Source: Paracoccaceae bacterium (GTDB taxonomy: Bacteria > Pseudomonadota > Alphaproteobacteria > Rhodobacterales > Rhodobacteraceae). Taken from it: DNA of 43,643 bases. Made by a program: the position numbers and the translations under genes. The notes under the pieces were generated by a model. That model saw nothing but the letters and a program-made list of their open reading frames with translations, had not been told where the DNA came from and made no database searches. Shown piece after piece: positions 35,287-43,643 of this stretch (position 1 is its first letter; every line of letters begins with the position of its first letter). Where the stretch lies: NCBI GenBank assembly GCA_020425125.1, contig JAGQRV010000017.1:1-43643 (forward strand). Direction: 5' to 3'.

Positions 35287-37620
35287 ATGAGAGGATTCGT
35301 TGCGGCATTGGCCGCGCTGTTCCTTGCGACCCAGGGTCAGTGCCAGGAATGGCCGGATCGAAACCATCTTCCGATCCCCCTTGCCCCGTTCGAAGGCAAG
35401 ATCGGCCAGACCTACCAGGACTCGGAACCCGACTGGCAGGAGCCGGTGGCCGCACCCGAGGGCGCGCCAAATGTGATCGTTATCCTGCTCGACGACGTGG
35501 GCTTTGGCCAGACCTCAACCTTCGGAGGACTTATCCCGACCCCGGCGCTGGACAAACTCGCCGAGGAGGGACTGAGCTACACGCGTTTTCACACCACGGC
35601 AATCTGCGGGCCATCGCGCGCTGCGCTGCTCACCGGTCGGAACCATCATACCAGCGGCAACGGCTTCCTGATGGAATGGGCCACGGGGTTCCCGAGCTAC
35701 TCCACGATGCTTCAGCGTGACACGGCGACCATAGGCGAGATCCTCAAGGACAACGGCTATTCCACGTGGTGGTTCGGCAAGAACCACAACACGCCCGACT
35801 GGGAGCAGACCGTCACCGGACCCTTCGACCGCTGGCCCACGGGGATGGGGTTCGACTATTTCTACGGCTTCAACTCTGGCGAGACCCACCAATTCTACCC
35901 GGTGCTCTTTGAAAACACGACGCCGGTCGAACCCGACAAGACCCCGGCAGAGGGGTACCACTTCATGACCGACATGACCGACCGCGCCATCGCGCGCATG
36001 AAGTTTGCCAAGTCGGTCGCGCCCAACAAGCCGTTCTTCATGTATTTCGCGCCGGGTGCCATGCACGCCCCGCACCACGTCACCGCCGAATGGCGCGAGA
36101 AGTTCGACGGTGCTTTCGACATGGGTTGGGAGGCTTACCGCGAGCAAGTCTTCGCACGGCAAAAGGAGATGGGGATCGTTCCACCCGACACCAAACTCAC
36201 GCCTCGCCCCGACTGGGTCCCAGCTTGGGACACGCTGAGCGAAGTGCAGAAGGAGGTCTATGATGACCTCATGGAGAACTTCGCCGGCTACTTCGCCTTC
36301 ACCGATCATGAGGTCGGCCGCCTGCTGGACGCAGTGAAGGAACTGCCGGACGCCGAGAACACGATGGTGATCTACATTGTCGGCGACAACGGCGCCTCCT
36401 CCGAGGGCGGGCCGGACGGGACACTGAACGAGATCATGAACCTCAACGGCATCCCGTCCAACCTCGAGGACATCAAGGCCAACCTCGACAAGCTCGGCGG
36501 GCCGGAGTCCGAGCCGCATTACCCTGTGGGTTGGGCCTGGGCCGGCAATACGCCGTTCCAGTGGGTCAAGCAGGTTGCTTCGCACCTGGGCGGTACGCGC
36601 AACCCGATGGTGATCAGCTGGCCGGCGCAGATCCACCATGACGCCGCGCCGCGCACCGCCTTCCTGCACCTCGTCGACGTGGTACCGACAATCCTCGAAG
36701 CCGCGCATATCCCGATGCCAGAGACGGTGAACGGGGTGGCGCAGAAGCCGCTGGAGGGCGAGAGCTTCCTGGCCAGCTTCACTGATCCCGAGTTCAAGGG
36801 CCGCACGCAGCAATATTTCGAGGTGTTCTCCAACCGCTCGATGTATGCCGACGGTTGGAAGGCCGATGCTCAGCACACTTTCCCCTGGCGGCAGGACTAT
36901 GCGCCGGGCAACTGGGGCAAGGACAAGTGGGAACTCTATAACCTCGACGAGGATTTCTCCGAGGCCAATGACCTCGCTGCCGAGAACCCCGAGAAGCTCG
37001 AAGAGCTGAAGGCGATGCTGGACGAGGCCTTCGAGAAATACGGCGTCCTGCCGCTCGACGACCGCGGATCGGCACGCCTCGCGATTGCGAAGCCGCCGGT
37101 GCCAGGGGCCGAAGAAGGTGCGACCAACTTCACTTATCACGAAGGCGCCATCCGGATTGCCGAACCGGCGGCACCGCCGATGAAGAATCGCTCCTGGACG
37201 CTTACGGCGAAGGTTGCGACCGACGGGGCCGGTACCGAGGGCGTCATCATGGGCTTCGGCGGTATCGCAGCGGGACTCGTGCTTTACCTCGACGCCGGCG
37301 TGCCGATCTTCGACTACAACTTTTTCGAGGAGCACACAGTGGTGAGGGGCACCGAACCGCTGCCTGCCGGCGATGCCGAGATCACGCTCGACTTTGCCTA
37401 TCAGGGCGCAGAGGGCGAGGTGGGCAAGGGCGCCGTGATCACGCTCTCGGTCAACGGAATTGACGTGGCGTCGGGGTCGATGGGCTCAACGGTTGCCGGG
37501 CGCTTCGGCATCGACACCTTCGGTATCGGCGAGGACAGCGGCCAGCCCGTCACCGCGGCCTACGAGCCACCCTTCGCGTTCACCGGTGGGATCGACAGCG
37601 TCGTGGTCGATGTGCGTTGA
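35287..37620 (+). CDS. Exported arylsulfatase with a C-terminal accessory domain
   Basis: A 777-residue type I sulfatase. A signal peptide covers residues 1 to about 19. Metal ligands DD are at 69-70 in [11 protein letters not shown]. The formylglycine site [13 protein letters not shown] has Cys107 in CxPSR form. GKNHNTP supplies the Lys-x-His pair, and [11 protein letters not shown] supplies further metal ligands. About residues 610-777 form an extra beta-rich domain ([28 protein letters not shown]) that may bind a glycan or sulfated ligand. It hydrolyses a sulfate ester in the periplasm or outside; the substrate is unknown. GAAGG precedes the ATG. It has a paralogue at 38949 with the same layout. 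No formylglycine-generating enzyme gene is in the window. Confidence 0.92.
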   Translation: MRGFVAALAALFLATQGQCQEWPDRNHLPIPLAPFEGKIGQTYQDSEPDWQEPVAAPEGAPNVIVILLDDVGFGQTSTFGGLIPTPALDKLAEEGLSYTRFHTTAICGPSRAALLTGRNHHTSGNGFLMEWATGFPSYSTMLQRDTATIGEILKDNGYSTWWFGKNHNTPDWEQTVTGPFDRWPTGMGFDYFYGFNSGETHQFYPVLFENTTPVEPDKTPAEGYHFMTDMTDRAIARMKFAKSVAPNKPFFMYFAPGAMHAPHHVTAEWREKFDGAFDMGWEAYREQVFARQKEMGIVPPDTKLTPRPDWVPAWDTLSEVQKEVYDDLMENFAGYFAFTDHEVGRLLDAVKELPDAENTMVIYIVGDNGASSEGGPDGTLNEIMNLNGIPSNLEDIKANLDKLGGPESEPHYPVGWAWAGNTPFQWVKQVASHLGGTRNPMVISWPAQIHHDAAPRTAFLHLVDVVPTILEAAHIPMPETVNGVAQKPLEGESFLASFTDPEFKGRTQQYFEVFSNRSMYADGWKADAQHTFPWRQDYAPGNWGKDKWELYNLDEDFSEANDLAAENPEKLEELKAMLDEAFEKYGVLPLDDRGSARLAIAKPPVPGAEEGATNFTYHEGAIRIAEPAAPPMKNRSWTLTAKVATDGAGTEGVIMGFGGIAAGLVLYLDAGVPIFDYNFFEEHTVVRGTEPLPAGDAEITLDFAYQGAEGEVGKGAVITLSVNGIDVASGSMGSTVAGRFGIDTFGIGEDSGQPVTAAYEPPFAFTGGIDSVVVDVR

Positions 37621-37650
37621 CGCACTCACGATGAAAAACGTCGTTCGCCA

Positions 37651-37670
37651 CCGGAACACCGTCGTTCCGG
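37651..37670 (+). terminator. Hairpin downstream of the first sulfatase gene
   Basis: CCGGAAC and GTTCCGG are perfect reverse complements around a six-base loop, 30 bases after the sulfatase stop. It is a candidate terminator, without a T run. Confidence 0.5.
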
Positions 37671-38003
37671 ATGGCAGCAAACACCAACAGAATTGGGGCG
37701 TACAATTGTGGCCGATGCCGCAAATGGCCGGAATGTTCGCTGCGTGCCCGTTTGAGGCCGCTTCAATGAAGGACGCCGGCTCTTGGATGCGGTCGCTCCG
37801 ATTGTTCGCAGAGATCGGCAACTTCGAGTCTCATCGCGGAACGCCATCGCCCGCCGGATGACCAAGTATATTACCGCGCAGCATCCGATGCGGTCCCCGG
37901 CGAACGGCAATCTCCATCGTGGGAGGTAGCAAAGTGCAGCCGCGACGGAACCGTCTCGCACCCGATTCTCGATGTCTGGAGAGCCGCAGCGCGTGTGGTC
38001 TCC
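37671..38003 (+). other. Gene-free stretch after the first sulfatase module
   Basis: About 330 bases without a credible coding frame on either strand. No repeats or RNA structure were recognised beyond the hairpin just upstream. Confidence 0.5.
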
Positions 38004-38687
38004 TCAATCGCAATTCCACGCCAGTGCCAGCCGGATGGGATTGTACGCAAGGCGCATGTATCGGACATCGATGGGGCATTCCCCCGCGAGCTGTTTGAGC
38101 ACCGGCCCGACGCTGTTTCGCGTGAGACCCGCCAGTTTGGCCAACTCGCGCTGGGTACAAGGGACTTCGATCTCTTCGTGGAGGTCGGCCCACTCTGCCG
38201 CAAGCCGGACCAACGTCGCGAGGATTCGGGTCCGCACATTTGTTCCGCTGACGATCGCGGCCAATTAGAGGGCGTTGCCCATATGAGCAGTAGTGATCCC
38301 GCAAAGGCGCCGCCATGCGATCGGCCCGTCCCTGCCCAGACCTTCAAGTGCGGCAGATGGCAGGTGGAGCAGCGTGACGCGGGTCCTTGCAATCACCCCC
38401 GCCGGCCGCGGCCCGCGCGTCGCCGCGGCGGCCTCGCCAGCCCACCAGCCCGACCGCGCGATGTGCGCCAGTCTGGTAGGGAAGGGACCGGGCGCGATGA
38501 AGACATCCGGAAAACCCTCCACCATGCAAATGATTCCGCCTGGAGGATCGGCAAGTCAGAATGCCCAATCACCCTTTGACAGGCGACGCAGTTCGCATCG
38601 GCCGAGGAGACTGTTGCGAAACTCGGAGGGGTGTCGCGCCAACCATCCAAATCCACCGGCTGCGAGCCGAGCTTGAACCAGGTTCAT
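38004..38687 (-). pseudogene. Crp/Fnr-family regulator with two in-frame stop codons
   Basis: From an ATG at 38685-38687 the frame runs 228 codons to 38004 without any shift, but it holds a TGA near 38565 (after KGDWAF) and a TAA at 38265-38267 (after HMGNAL). The translated parts match the intact regulator at 34425: FGWLARHPSEFRN, LADPPGGIICMVEGFPDVF, GWWAGEAAAATRGPR and PCTQRELAKLAGLTRNSVGPVL. It is divergent from the second sulfatase gene, just as the intact copy is from the first. Two nonsense changes without frameshifts point to recent loss, or to sequence error. Confidence 0.85.
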
Positions 38688-38948
38688 GGAAATTTCTGCC
38701 AAATGCCCAAGGCTGGGCATCTTTGTGGGGGGAACTGGACTAATAATGAAGGACTACGGGACGGACATCGTCGCTGCCCCGACAGTCTTGTGCATCTCTC
38801 TCCGACTACTCAGGTCGATTGTCGCAGCCTTCAGGAGATGACACTTCAAGCCTCTTCGGTCACCTCGAGTTCCGACGAACCGGCCATGACTTGCAGCAAG
38901 TAACACCGGCGAATTTAGTTGCCTTCACCTGAATCAGGGAGACATCTG

Positions 38949-41327
38949 ATGAACAGATATGGACGACCAGCGCGCCTGCTTCTGCTGGCGCTATTCGTTG
39001 CAAGTTTCGTGACCTCAGCCAGGGCTCAGGCGTCCGACACACCGCTCGGCGCAAGGAACGGGCAGGTCACGCTGCCTTATGCCGAGCAGAAGTTCGGTGG
39101 CAATGTGGGTACGACATATCTCAACTCCGATCCGCCGCAGTTTCCGGCGCCGATTGCGGCCCCCGAGGGAGCGCCGAACGTGCTGCTGATCCTGCTGGAT
39201 GACGTGGGCTTTGGACAGTTCGACCTGACCGGCGGCGGCGTGCCTTCGCCGGCGATGGACGCGCTGGCAGATGAGGGGCTGCTTTATACCCGCTTTCACA
39301 CCACTGCCCTTTGCTCGCCGACGCGTGCCGCGCTTTTGACCGGGCGCAACCACAACGTCTCCGGGACGGGTGTGATTACAGAACTCGCGACGGGCTACGA
39401 TGGCTATACCGGAATCATTCCGAAGGACACGGCAACCGTTGCCGAGATTCTGCGCCAGAACGGCTATGTTACCGCCTGGTTCGGCAAGAACCACAACACG
39501 CCAATCTACGAGACGAGCGCCGTGGGGCCCTACGATCACTGGCCGAACGGCCTGGGTTTTGACTATTTCTATGGCTTCATGGCTGGCGATACCAACCAGC
39601 TCCGGCCGTACCTCTATGAGAACCAGACCCCGATTGGAACGCCCGAGGCAGCGGACTATTACGTCAGCGTCGATCTTGCCGATCACACCATCGACTGGCT
39701 GAAGCGGATTGAAGCAATCCAGCCCGACAAGCCCTGGTTCGCCTATCTCGCACCGGCCGCGACCCACGCGCCGCACCAGGCACCAAAGGAACTGATCGAC
39801 CAGTTCAAGGGCAAGTTCGACATGGGCTGGGACGCCTATCGGGAGCAGACATTCGAGAGGCAGAAAGAGCTTGGGATCGTGCCGCAGGAAGCGGTGCTGA
39901 CGCAGCGGCCCGCGAGCCTGCCGGCGTGGGACAGTCTGAACGACGACCAGAAGCGGCTCTATACCCGCATGATGGAGGTATTCGCCGCCTATGGTCTTCA
40001 GGTGGACCAGGAGGTCGGGCGCGTACTCGACTACGTCGCATCGCTGCCGGACGCAGACAACACGATGATCCTCTATGTCATCGGCGACAACGGCGCCTCG
40101 GCAGAGGGTGGCTTCGATGGAACCCTGAACGAGAACGCATTCTTCAATGCCTACCTGATGACCAAGGAGGACATGCTGGATCGGATCGACGAGATCGGCA
40201 CCGAGTTGCACTTCAACCACTTCCCGGCCGGCTGGGCTTGGGCGATGGATGCGCCGTTCCAGTGGACCAAGCAGGTCGCCAGCCATCTTGGCGGCGTCCG
40301 TAATCCGATGATCGTCAGATGGCCCGCGCGCTATGGCGAGGGTGGCCAGACGCGGACGCAGTTCCTTCATGTCATTGACATCGCCCCGACGATCCTCGAC
40401 GCGGCGGGCATCATCGAGCCCCGTAGCGTCAACGGAACCGCTCAGACCCCGATCCAGGGCAAGAGCTTCCTCAGCACGCTGGACAACGCGGGAGCCGACG
40501 AGGTCCGCACCAGTCAATACTTCGAGATGTTCGTGAACCGGGGCATGTACAAGGACGGATGGTGGGCCGCATCGCTGGCCTTCGAGCCATGGGACCCAGT
40601 GCGGGGCGAATTCGACCCGATCACTGCGGAATGGGAACTCTACAACCTCGACGAGGACTTCACGCAAGCCAATAACGTCGCCGCGGAGAATCCCGACAAG
40701 CTGGCCGAGATGGAGGCGTTGTGGTGGGCGGAAGCGTCGGCCAACAAGGCGCTGCCGCTCGACTGGCGTGGTGCAGAGCGGTTCAGCGGAGAGCTGACGG
40801 GCAAGCCCAACCTCGCCGGCGACCGCACGACGTTCACCTATCCGGGCGTCATGGCCGGACTGCCCGAGGCGTCGGCCCCGGATCTCAAGAACAAGTCCTT
40901 CTCCATCACTGCCATGGTGGATATTGACGACAATGCAAACGGCGTGATCTTCACTCAGGGTGGCAACACCGGGGGCTGGGCTTTCTATCTCAAGGAAGGG
41001 AAACTCAAGGTTGCCCACAACTACATCGATGTCGACGTTTACCTGGTCGAGAGCGAGATCCCCGTTCCAGCAGGCGCGCACGAACTGACAATGAACTTTA
41101 CTTACGAGGGCGGCGACGAGTTTGGAAAGGGCGGCACGGTTACCCTCTCGGTGGACGGAGCTGAAGTCGCCAGCGGCTCGATTGAGAAGACGACGCCATT
41201 CAAGTATTCGTTGTCGGAAAATCAAGATATCGGCACCGACACCGGAACGCCGGTGACGTACGACTACATGCCGCCGTTCGATTTCCAGGGCCAGCTGGAA
41301 CAGGTGGTCGTGGCCCTCAAGAAGTAG
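38949..41327 (+). CDS. Exported arylsulfatase, paralogue of the upstream sulfatase
   Basis: A 792-residue type I sulfatase with a signal peptide (residues 1-26, ARA-Q). The metal ligands DD are at 84-85 and the formylglycine site [13 protein letters not shown] has Cys122 in CxPTR form. GKNHNTP, FDYFYGF and IGDNGASAEGG are shared with the first sulfatase. The C-terminal beta-rich domain (SFSITAMVDI, GKGGTVTLSVDGAEVASGS) is also shared. It should hydrolyse sulfate esters outside the cytoplasm after maturation by a formylglycine-generating enzyme encoded elsewhere. AGGGAGAC precedes the ATG; an earlier in-frame ATG lacks such a site. The 261 bases upstream hold its promoter and the start of the dead regulator. 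Confidence 0.92.
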   Translation: MNRYGRPARLLLLALFVASFVTSARAQASDTPLGARNGQVTLPYAEQKFGGNVGTTYLNSDPPQFPAPIAAPEGAPNVLLILLDDVGFGQFDLTGGGVPSPAMDALADEGLLYTRFHTTALCSPTRAALLTGRNHNVSGTGVITELATGYDGYTGIIPKDTATVAEILRQNGYVTAWFGKNHNTPIYETSAVGPYDHWPNGLGFDYFYGFMAGDTNQLRPYLYENQTPIGTPEAADYYVSVDLADHTIDWLKRIEAIQPDKPWFAYLAPAATHAPHQAPKELIDQFKGKFDMGWDAYREQTFERQKELGIVPQEAVLTQRPASLPAWDSLNDDQKRLYTRMMEVFAAYGLQVDQEVGRVLDYVASLPDADNTMILYVIGDNGASAEGGFDGTLNENAFFNAYLMTKEDMLDRIDEIGTELHFNHFPAGWAWAMDAPFQWTKQVASHLGGVRNPMIVRWPARYGEGGQTRTQFLHVIDIAPTILDAAGIIEPRSVNGTAQTPIQGKSFLSTLDNAGADEVRTSQYFEMFVNRGMYKDGWWAASLAFEPWDPVRGEFDPITAEWELYNLDEDFTQANNVAAENPDKLAEMEALWWAEASANKALPLDWRGAERFSGELTGKPNLAGDRTTFTYPGVMAGLPEASAPDLKNKSFSITAMVDIDDNANGVIFTQGGNTGGWAFYLKEGKLKVAHNYIDVDVYLVESEIPVPAGAHELTMNFTYEGGDEFGKGGTVTLSVDGAEVASGSIEKTTPFKYSLSENQDIGTDTGTPVTYDYMPPFDFQGQLEQVVVALKK

Positions 41328-41333
41328 CGCAAC

Positions 41334-41369
41334 GGTTGGGCGCAGGGTAGTCGAGCCTAGCGCCCGACC
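41334..41369 (+). terminator. Hairpin after the second sulfatase gene
   Basis: GGTTGGGCGC (41334-41343) and GCGCCCGACC (41360-41369) pair over ten positions with one U-G wobble. The hairpin begins seven bases after the stop. No T run follows, but the position suggests the transcript end. Confidence 0.55.
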
Positions 41370-41731
41370 GGACGCCACAACTGCGGACCGACATGCACGT
41401 CCCCCAGCCAAAAGATGCATTCCCAAATCCTAGGAGGCGTCGAGGGCAGTGCTTACTGCGAGCGGCAGCAAGGTCCCGGGATGCCGTCGTGCGTGAGGTA
41501 GAAATGCTGCGCAGTTCACAATTGGACGCAGGATGAATGCTGCGGTACAGCGTTGATTGGCCGAGCTCAGGTCGGCTTAGGGCTGCCAACCGAAGTGGGT
41601 GACCTGCTCCTCCCACGCTACCGGAAACGGCTCCATCGACCGCGCCAGTGTGACCTTCGGTCCTTGTCGCCCGTCCCCGATAACCTCGACCATGCCCCGC
41701 CAAAACGGGGAGGATTACCGCCCCACTCCGT
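41370..41731 (+). other. Gene-free stretch before the recombinase remnant
   Basis: About 360 bases. Nothing coding could be supported on either strand. Short open frames here lack motifs and ribosome sites. Confidence 0.45.
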
Positions 41732-42113
41732 CGACATGCCTCGCGGCCAACGACTTCATCGTCGGCATCATGGCCCTCGTCGCGCAACAGGGGCGAGAGG
41801 CAATCTTCCGCAGCACGAAGGAGCCACTCGCTGCCGCGAAGGCCCGCGGGGTGAAGCTCGGCGAACCCCAACGGCGCCGCCGCCGTCTGACGGGCAGGGA
41901 AGGGCGGCGTGGCGCTCCGGAAGACTGTCAGTCGCAACTCAGAGACTCACGCCGCAGCGCTGGCGCCGGTCATCGCCGACCTTTAGGCGGCAGGCCGAAC
42001 CTCGTTGCGCCCCCTCGCTACCGAACCTAATGCCCGAGGCGTGCCGACCCGCCGGGGGGGCGGACGCGGGCATGTCTCTAGCGTGCGGAACCTGTTGAGG
42101 CGGTTGGAGCGCG
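41732..42113 (+). pseudogene. C-terminal remnant of a serine recombinase
   Basis: Translation gives ANDFIVGIMALVAQQGREAIFR and STKEPLAAAKARGVKLGEP, the long-helix region of resolvase/invertase-type serine recombinases. After a frame change come GKGGVALRKTVSRNSE, LAPVIADL, TSLRAIATE and ARGVPTRRGG, the C-terminal recombinase domain. The catalytic N-terminal domain is missing and at least two stop codons interrupt the rest. It marks a former mobile element next to the sulfatase modules. Confidence 0.7.
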
Positions 42114-42150
42114 ATCAACGGCGCCGGGAAATTCTGAAAGCGTGATCCAG

Positions 42151-42167
42151 GGGCGGCCGCCCTTTTT
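42151..42167 (+). terminator. Short GC palindrome followed by T5
   Basis: GGGCGGCCGCCC followed by TTTTT. Because the palindrome has no spacer, only a four-base stem with a GGCC loop can form. It is a weak terminator candidate for plus-strand transcripts from the recombinase remnant, just outside the stop of the minus-strand gene at 42175. Confidence 0.3.
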
Positions 42168-42174
42168 CCGGATC

Positions 42175-42444
42175 CTACTCGAGAAGTTCAAGGCATTTTC
42201 CAGCCGCTTCTCCCGCTGCGCGGCCGTCAACGGGTGAAAGCTTGCCGTCCCTGATCATGGCCTCAACCTGCGCGACGATGATTTCGCGCGCAGTGTCCTT
42301 CGTCGGCTTCTGGGCAAGGGTTGCCGAATAGATCTCCCTCGCGGGAGCCGAAAGCTGACTTTCGCACGTTGCGGCCGATTCCGCCTCCGCCGTCGCGGCA
42401 AGCGCAAAGACCGTGATCGGCAAGGACCGAAGAAGTGCGCGCAT
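42175..42444 (-). CDS. Small exported protein of unknown function
   Basis: An 89-residue protein. Residues 1-20 are a signal peptide (MRALLRSLPITVFALAATAEA). The mature part has two cysteines, in ATCESQL and GKCLELL near the two ends, likely one disulfide, with a predicted helical core between (DTAREIIVAQVEAMIRDGKL). AAGAGAAA lies upstream of the chosen ATG; a longer frame upstream has no signal peptide. I do not recognise the family beyond being a short periplasmic hypothetical protein. It stands alone. Confidence 0.7.
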   Translation of the reverse strand: MRALLRSLPITVFALAATAEAESAATCESQLSAPAREIYSATLAQKPTKDTAREIIVAQVEAMIRDGKLSPVDGRAAGEAAGKCLELLE

Positions 42445-42803
42445 GGGATTTCTCTTGCGGTGACCGTGTCGCAGAACAGCGACTGGCCATGTGTACGAGC
42501 CCGCGCACATTTCGGCAACGGTGACGCCTGAGGAGGCGGGCAGTGGGAAGGGGTGGGAAGCGGCACGTTTCGAGGGTGCCAAACACACCGAGGCGGCTGG
42601 ATTGATCCCGGCATCTGCCTGGCGCCAGGCGGGTCCGGCATCGGGGTGTCCTCGATCCTACTTCGGCCTCGCGGTTCACCCGCCAGGGTCCGAGCCTTGC
42701 GGCTGCGGCATGGCGGCGTGTCGCAGATGGCCATTCTGCGGCGCAGCATTCGGCCTTATGTCTCGATTGCGCTGCGAGATCGCCCGCAGACCGGACCCGA
42801 AGG

Positions 42804-42956
42804 ATGACGACGATGACGAACGCCTGGACGACCTACCGCACCTACCGGCACACGCTCTCCGAACTCCGGGCGCTGTCCGAAGGCCGCCTGCGCGACCTGA
42901 ATCTCGACCGCGCCGAGCTTGCGGCCATCGCCCGCCGCGCCGTTTACGGCCGCTGA
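42804..42956 (+). CDS. DUF1127-family small protein
   Basis: A 50-residue protein starting MTTMTNAWTTYRTYRHTLSELRAL, with the DUF1127-like ending LRDLNLDRAELAAIARRAVYG. Members of this family are short, basic, alpha-proteobacterial proteins; some are reported to affect RNA turnover or stress and phosphate responses, but no role can be assigned here. An ATG three codons later is an alternative start. A second member follows 67 bases downstream with the same ending. Confidence 0.75.
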   Translation: MTTMTNAWTTYRTYRHTLSELRALSEGRLRDLNLDRAELAAIARRAVYGR

Positions 42957-43023
42957 GCGCGGCAGAGCGGCGCCGATCGGGCGCCTCTGCTCCGGCAGCC
43001 CACCGAACCGAAAGGAGCCAGTC

Positions 43024-43233
43024 ATGGCACATGCTCTGAATTTCGGCGACTACGCCGGCCCATCCGCCGAGCCGGGTGTCTTCGCCCGTCTGCGGCAGGC
43101 CATCGCCGACTTCCGTGCCTATCGTGCGCTCCACGACGAACTCGACGCGCTCACCGACCGCGAGCTTGCCGATCTCGGCCTGTCGTGCCTGAACGTCCGC
43201 GACATCGCCCGCGCCGCCGTTTACGGCAACTGA
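43024..43233 (+). CDS. DUF1127-family small protein, second copy
   Basis: A 69-residue protein. Residues about 18-69 carry the DUF1127 core: FARLRQAIADFRAYRALHDEL, then LTDRELADLGLSCLNVRDIARAAVYGN. AAAGGAG lies before the ATG. It shares the IAR-AVYG ending with the gene just upstream, so the two are probably diverged tandem duplicates expressed together. Confidence 0.85.
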   Translation: MAHALNFGDYAGPSAEPGVFARLRQAIADFRAYRALHDELDALTDRELADLGLSCLNVRDIARAAVYGN

Positions 43234-43609
43234 ACCATGCGAAATCGAGGTGGCTCAGGCGCTTGGGAGAGGCCTCTCCGCATGCGATGACGGTTGCACA
43301 CGTGTACGGGCCTGTCCGTTCACGGCTCGGCCAAGAGGTGCAGCGTCAGATTCGCGTCGCATGGCGCTCATCCCGAGCCGCTCCGGCGCAGCAGCTGTGA
43401 CCGCGGCCCGATCCGGGCTCGCCAAGCTGCCGAAGACATGCCGCGTGCCCTGCCGCGCATCCGCAAAGAGAGCGGCCCGACATCGGCCACCATTCCGTGA
43501 TGAGAGACCTTCAATCCGCCGCGCCAGTGCTGTGGAGAATTCGCCGCACAAGCGCGAACAATGGTGCTGTGGCGGTGCAGACTGCCTCGAAAGCATGGAG
43601 GATGAAGGA
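43234..43609 (+). other. Gene-free stretch before the window end
   Basis: About 375 bases without a supportable gene on either strand. The last part must contain the terminus of the IS3-family element whose first gene starts at 43610, but I could not fix that terminus from one end alone. Confidence 0.45.
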
Positions 43610-43643
43610 ATGCCCCAAAAGAAGCACAAGCCGGAGGAGATCG
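43610..43643 (+). CDS. Start of an IS3-family transposase OrfA, cut by the window edge
   Basis: After GGAGGATGAAGGA comes ATG and eleven codons reading MPQKKHKPEEI, the usual beginning of IS3-family OrfA proteins of the IS407 type. The rest is outside the window. Confidence 0.65.
   Translation, partial: MPQKKHKPEEI

Noticed and set aside
35515-37335. A 606-codon open frame on the minus strand
   Set aside because: It is antisense to the first sulfatase, without any domain or start signal.
39015-41426. An 803-codon open frame on the minus strand
   Set aside because: It lies antisense to the second sulfatase, whose motifs are unmistakable. Long antisense frames are common in GC-rich codon-biased DNA. 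The translation is rich in Arg, His and Val and shows no domain.
1-43643. Search for CRISPR arrays, toxin-antitoxin pairs, retrons, restriction systems and phage genes
   Set aside because: No regularly spaced repeats and no characteristic proteins were seen on either strand.

Overview
The window is a high-GC stretch that looks like accessory DNA of an alphaproteobacterium, most likely a member of the Rhodobacterales. This rests on the gene families (GMC oxidoreductase next to a CoA-acylating aldehyde dehydrogenase, two DUF1127 genes, large periplasmic arylsulfatases), the codon bias and the insertion-sequence families. It is inference, because there is no rRNA, tRNA or core marker. No replication, CRISPR or recognisable defence gene was seen.

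Layout. (1) 1-10289: the end of an unidentified gene, then an AraC regulator and a seven-gene operon. The operon holds an RbsB/RbsA/RbsC-type ABC importer, an FGGY pentulose kinase, a transketolase, an L-xylulose-reductase-like SDR and a ribitol 2-dehydrogenase. Together they suggest uptake of ribitol or a related pentitol, oxidation to D-ribulose, phosphorylation to D-ribulose 5-phosphate and entry into the pentose phosphate pathway. (2) 10516-13720: an IS21 remnant with a decayed istB, an orphan SABATH-type carboxyl methyltransferase, and a damaged IS3-family element. (3) 13932-16927: LysR, two SDRs and a small tautomerase, bounded by inverted copies of the same IS3 end. One SDR has lost its catalytic Tyr and the other is frameshifted. 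(4) 17298-18612: fragments of two IS3 elements and a dead IS5-family element. (5) 18756-24627: a BCCT transporter with an amber codon, a choline-dehydrogenase-like GMC flavoenzyme, an mmsA-type aldehyde dehydrogenase and a divergent LysR with a palindromic operator candidate. (6) 24715-25996: IS6 and IS256 remnants.

(7) 26269-31484 is the most unusual part: three adjacent genes for exported proteins on the minus strand. They encode a PQQ-propeller-like protein, a 1057-residue Asp-box beta-propeller protein ending in an eight-cysteine domain, and a free-standing secreted copy of that domain. I recognise no described system with this layout. IS6-family ends in the same orientation lie on both sides. 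(8) 31743-34065: IS6 remnants, then two cupin genes divergent from a LysR gene. (9) 34425-41369: two copies of a module made of a Crp/Fnr regulator divergent from a secreted arylsulfatase. The regulator of the second copy carries two nonsense codons. (10) 41732-43643: a serine-recombinase remnant, a small exported protein, two tandem DUF1127 genes and the start of an IS3-family orfA at the window edge.

Many non-IS genes carry single lesions: a frameshift, a stop codon or a lost catalytic residue. Either this island is decaying or the sequence contains errors, and the sequence alone cannot decide between them.
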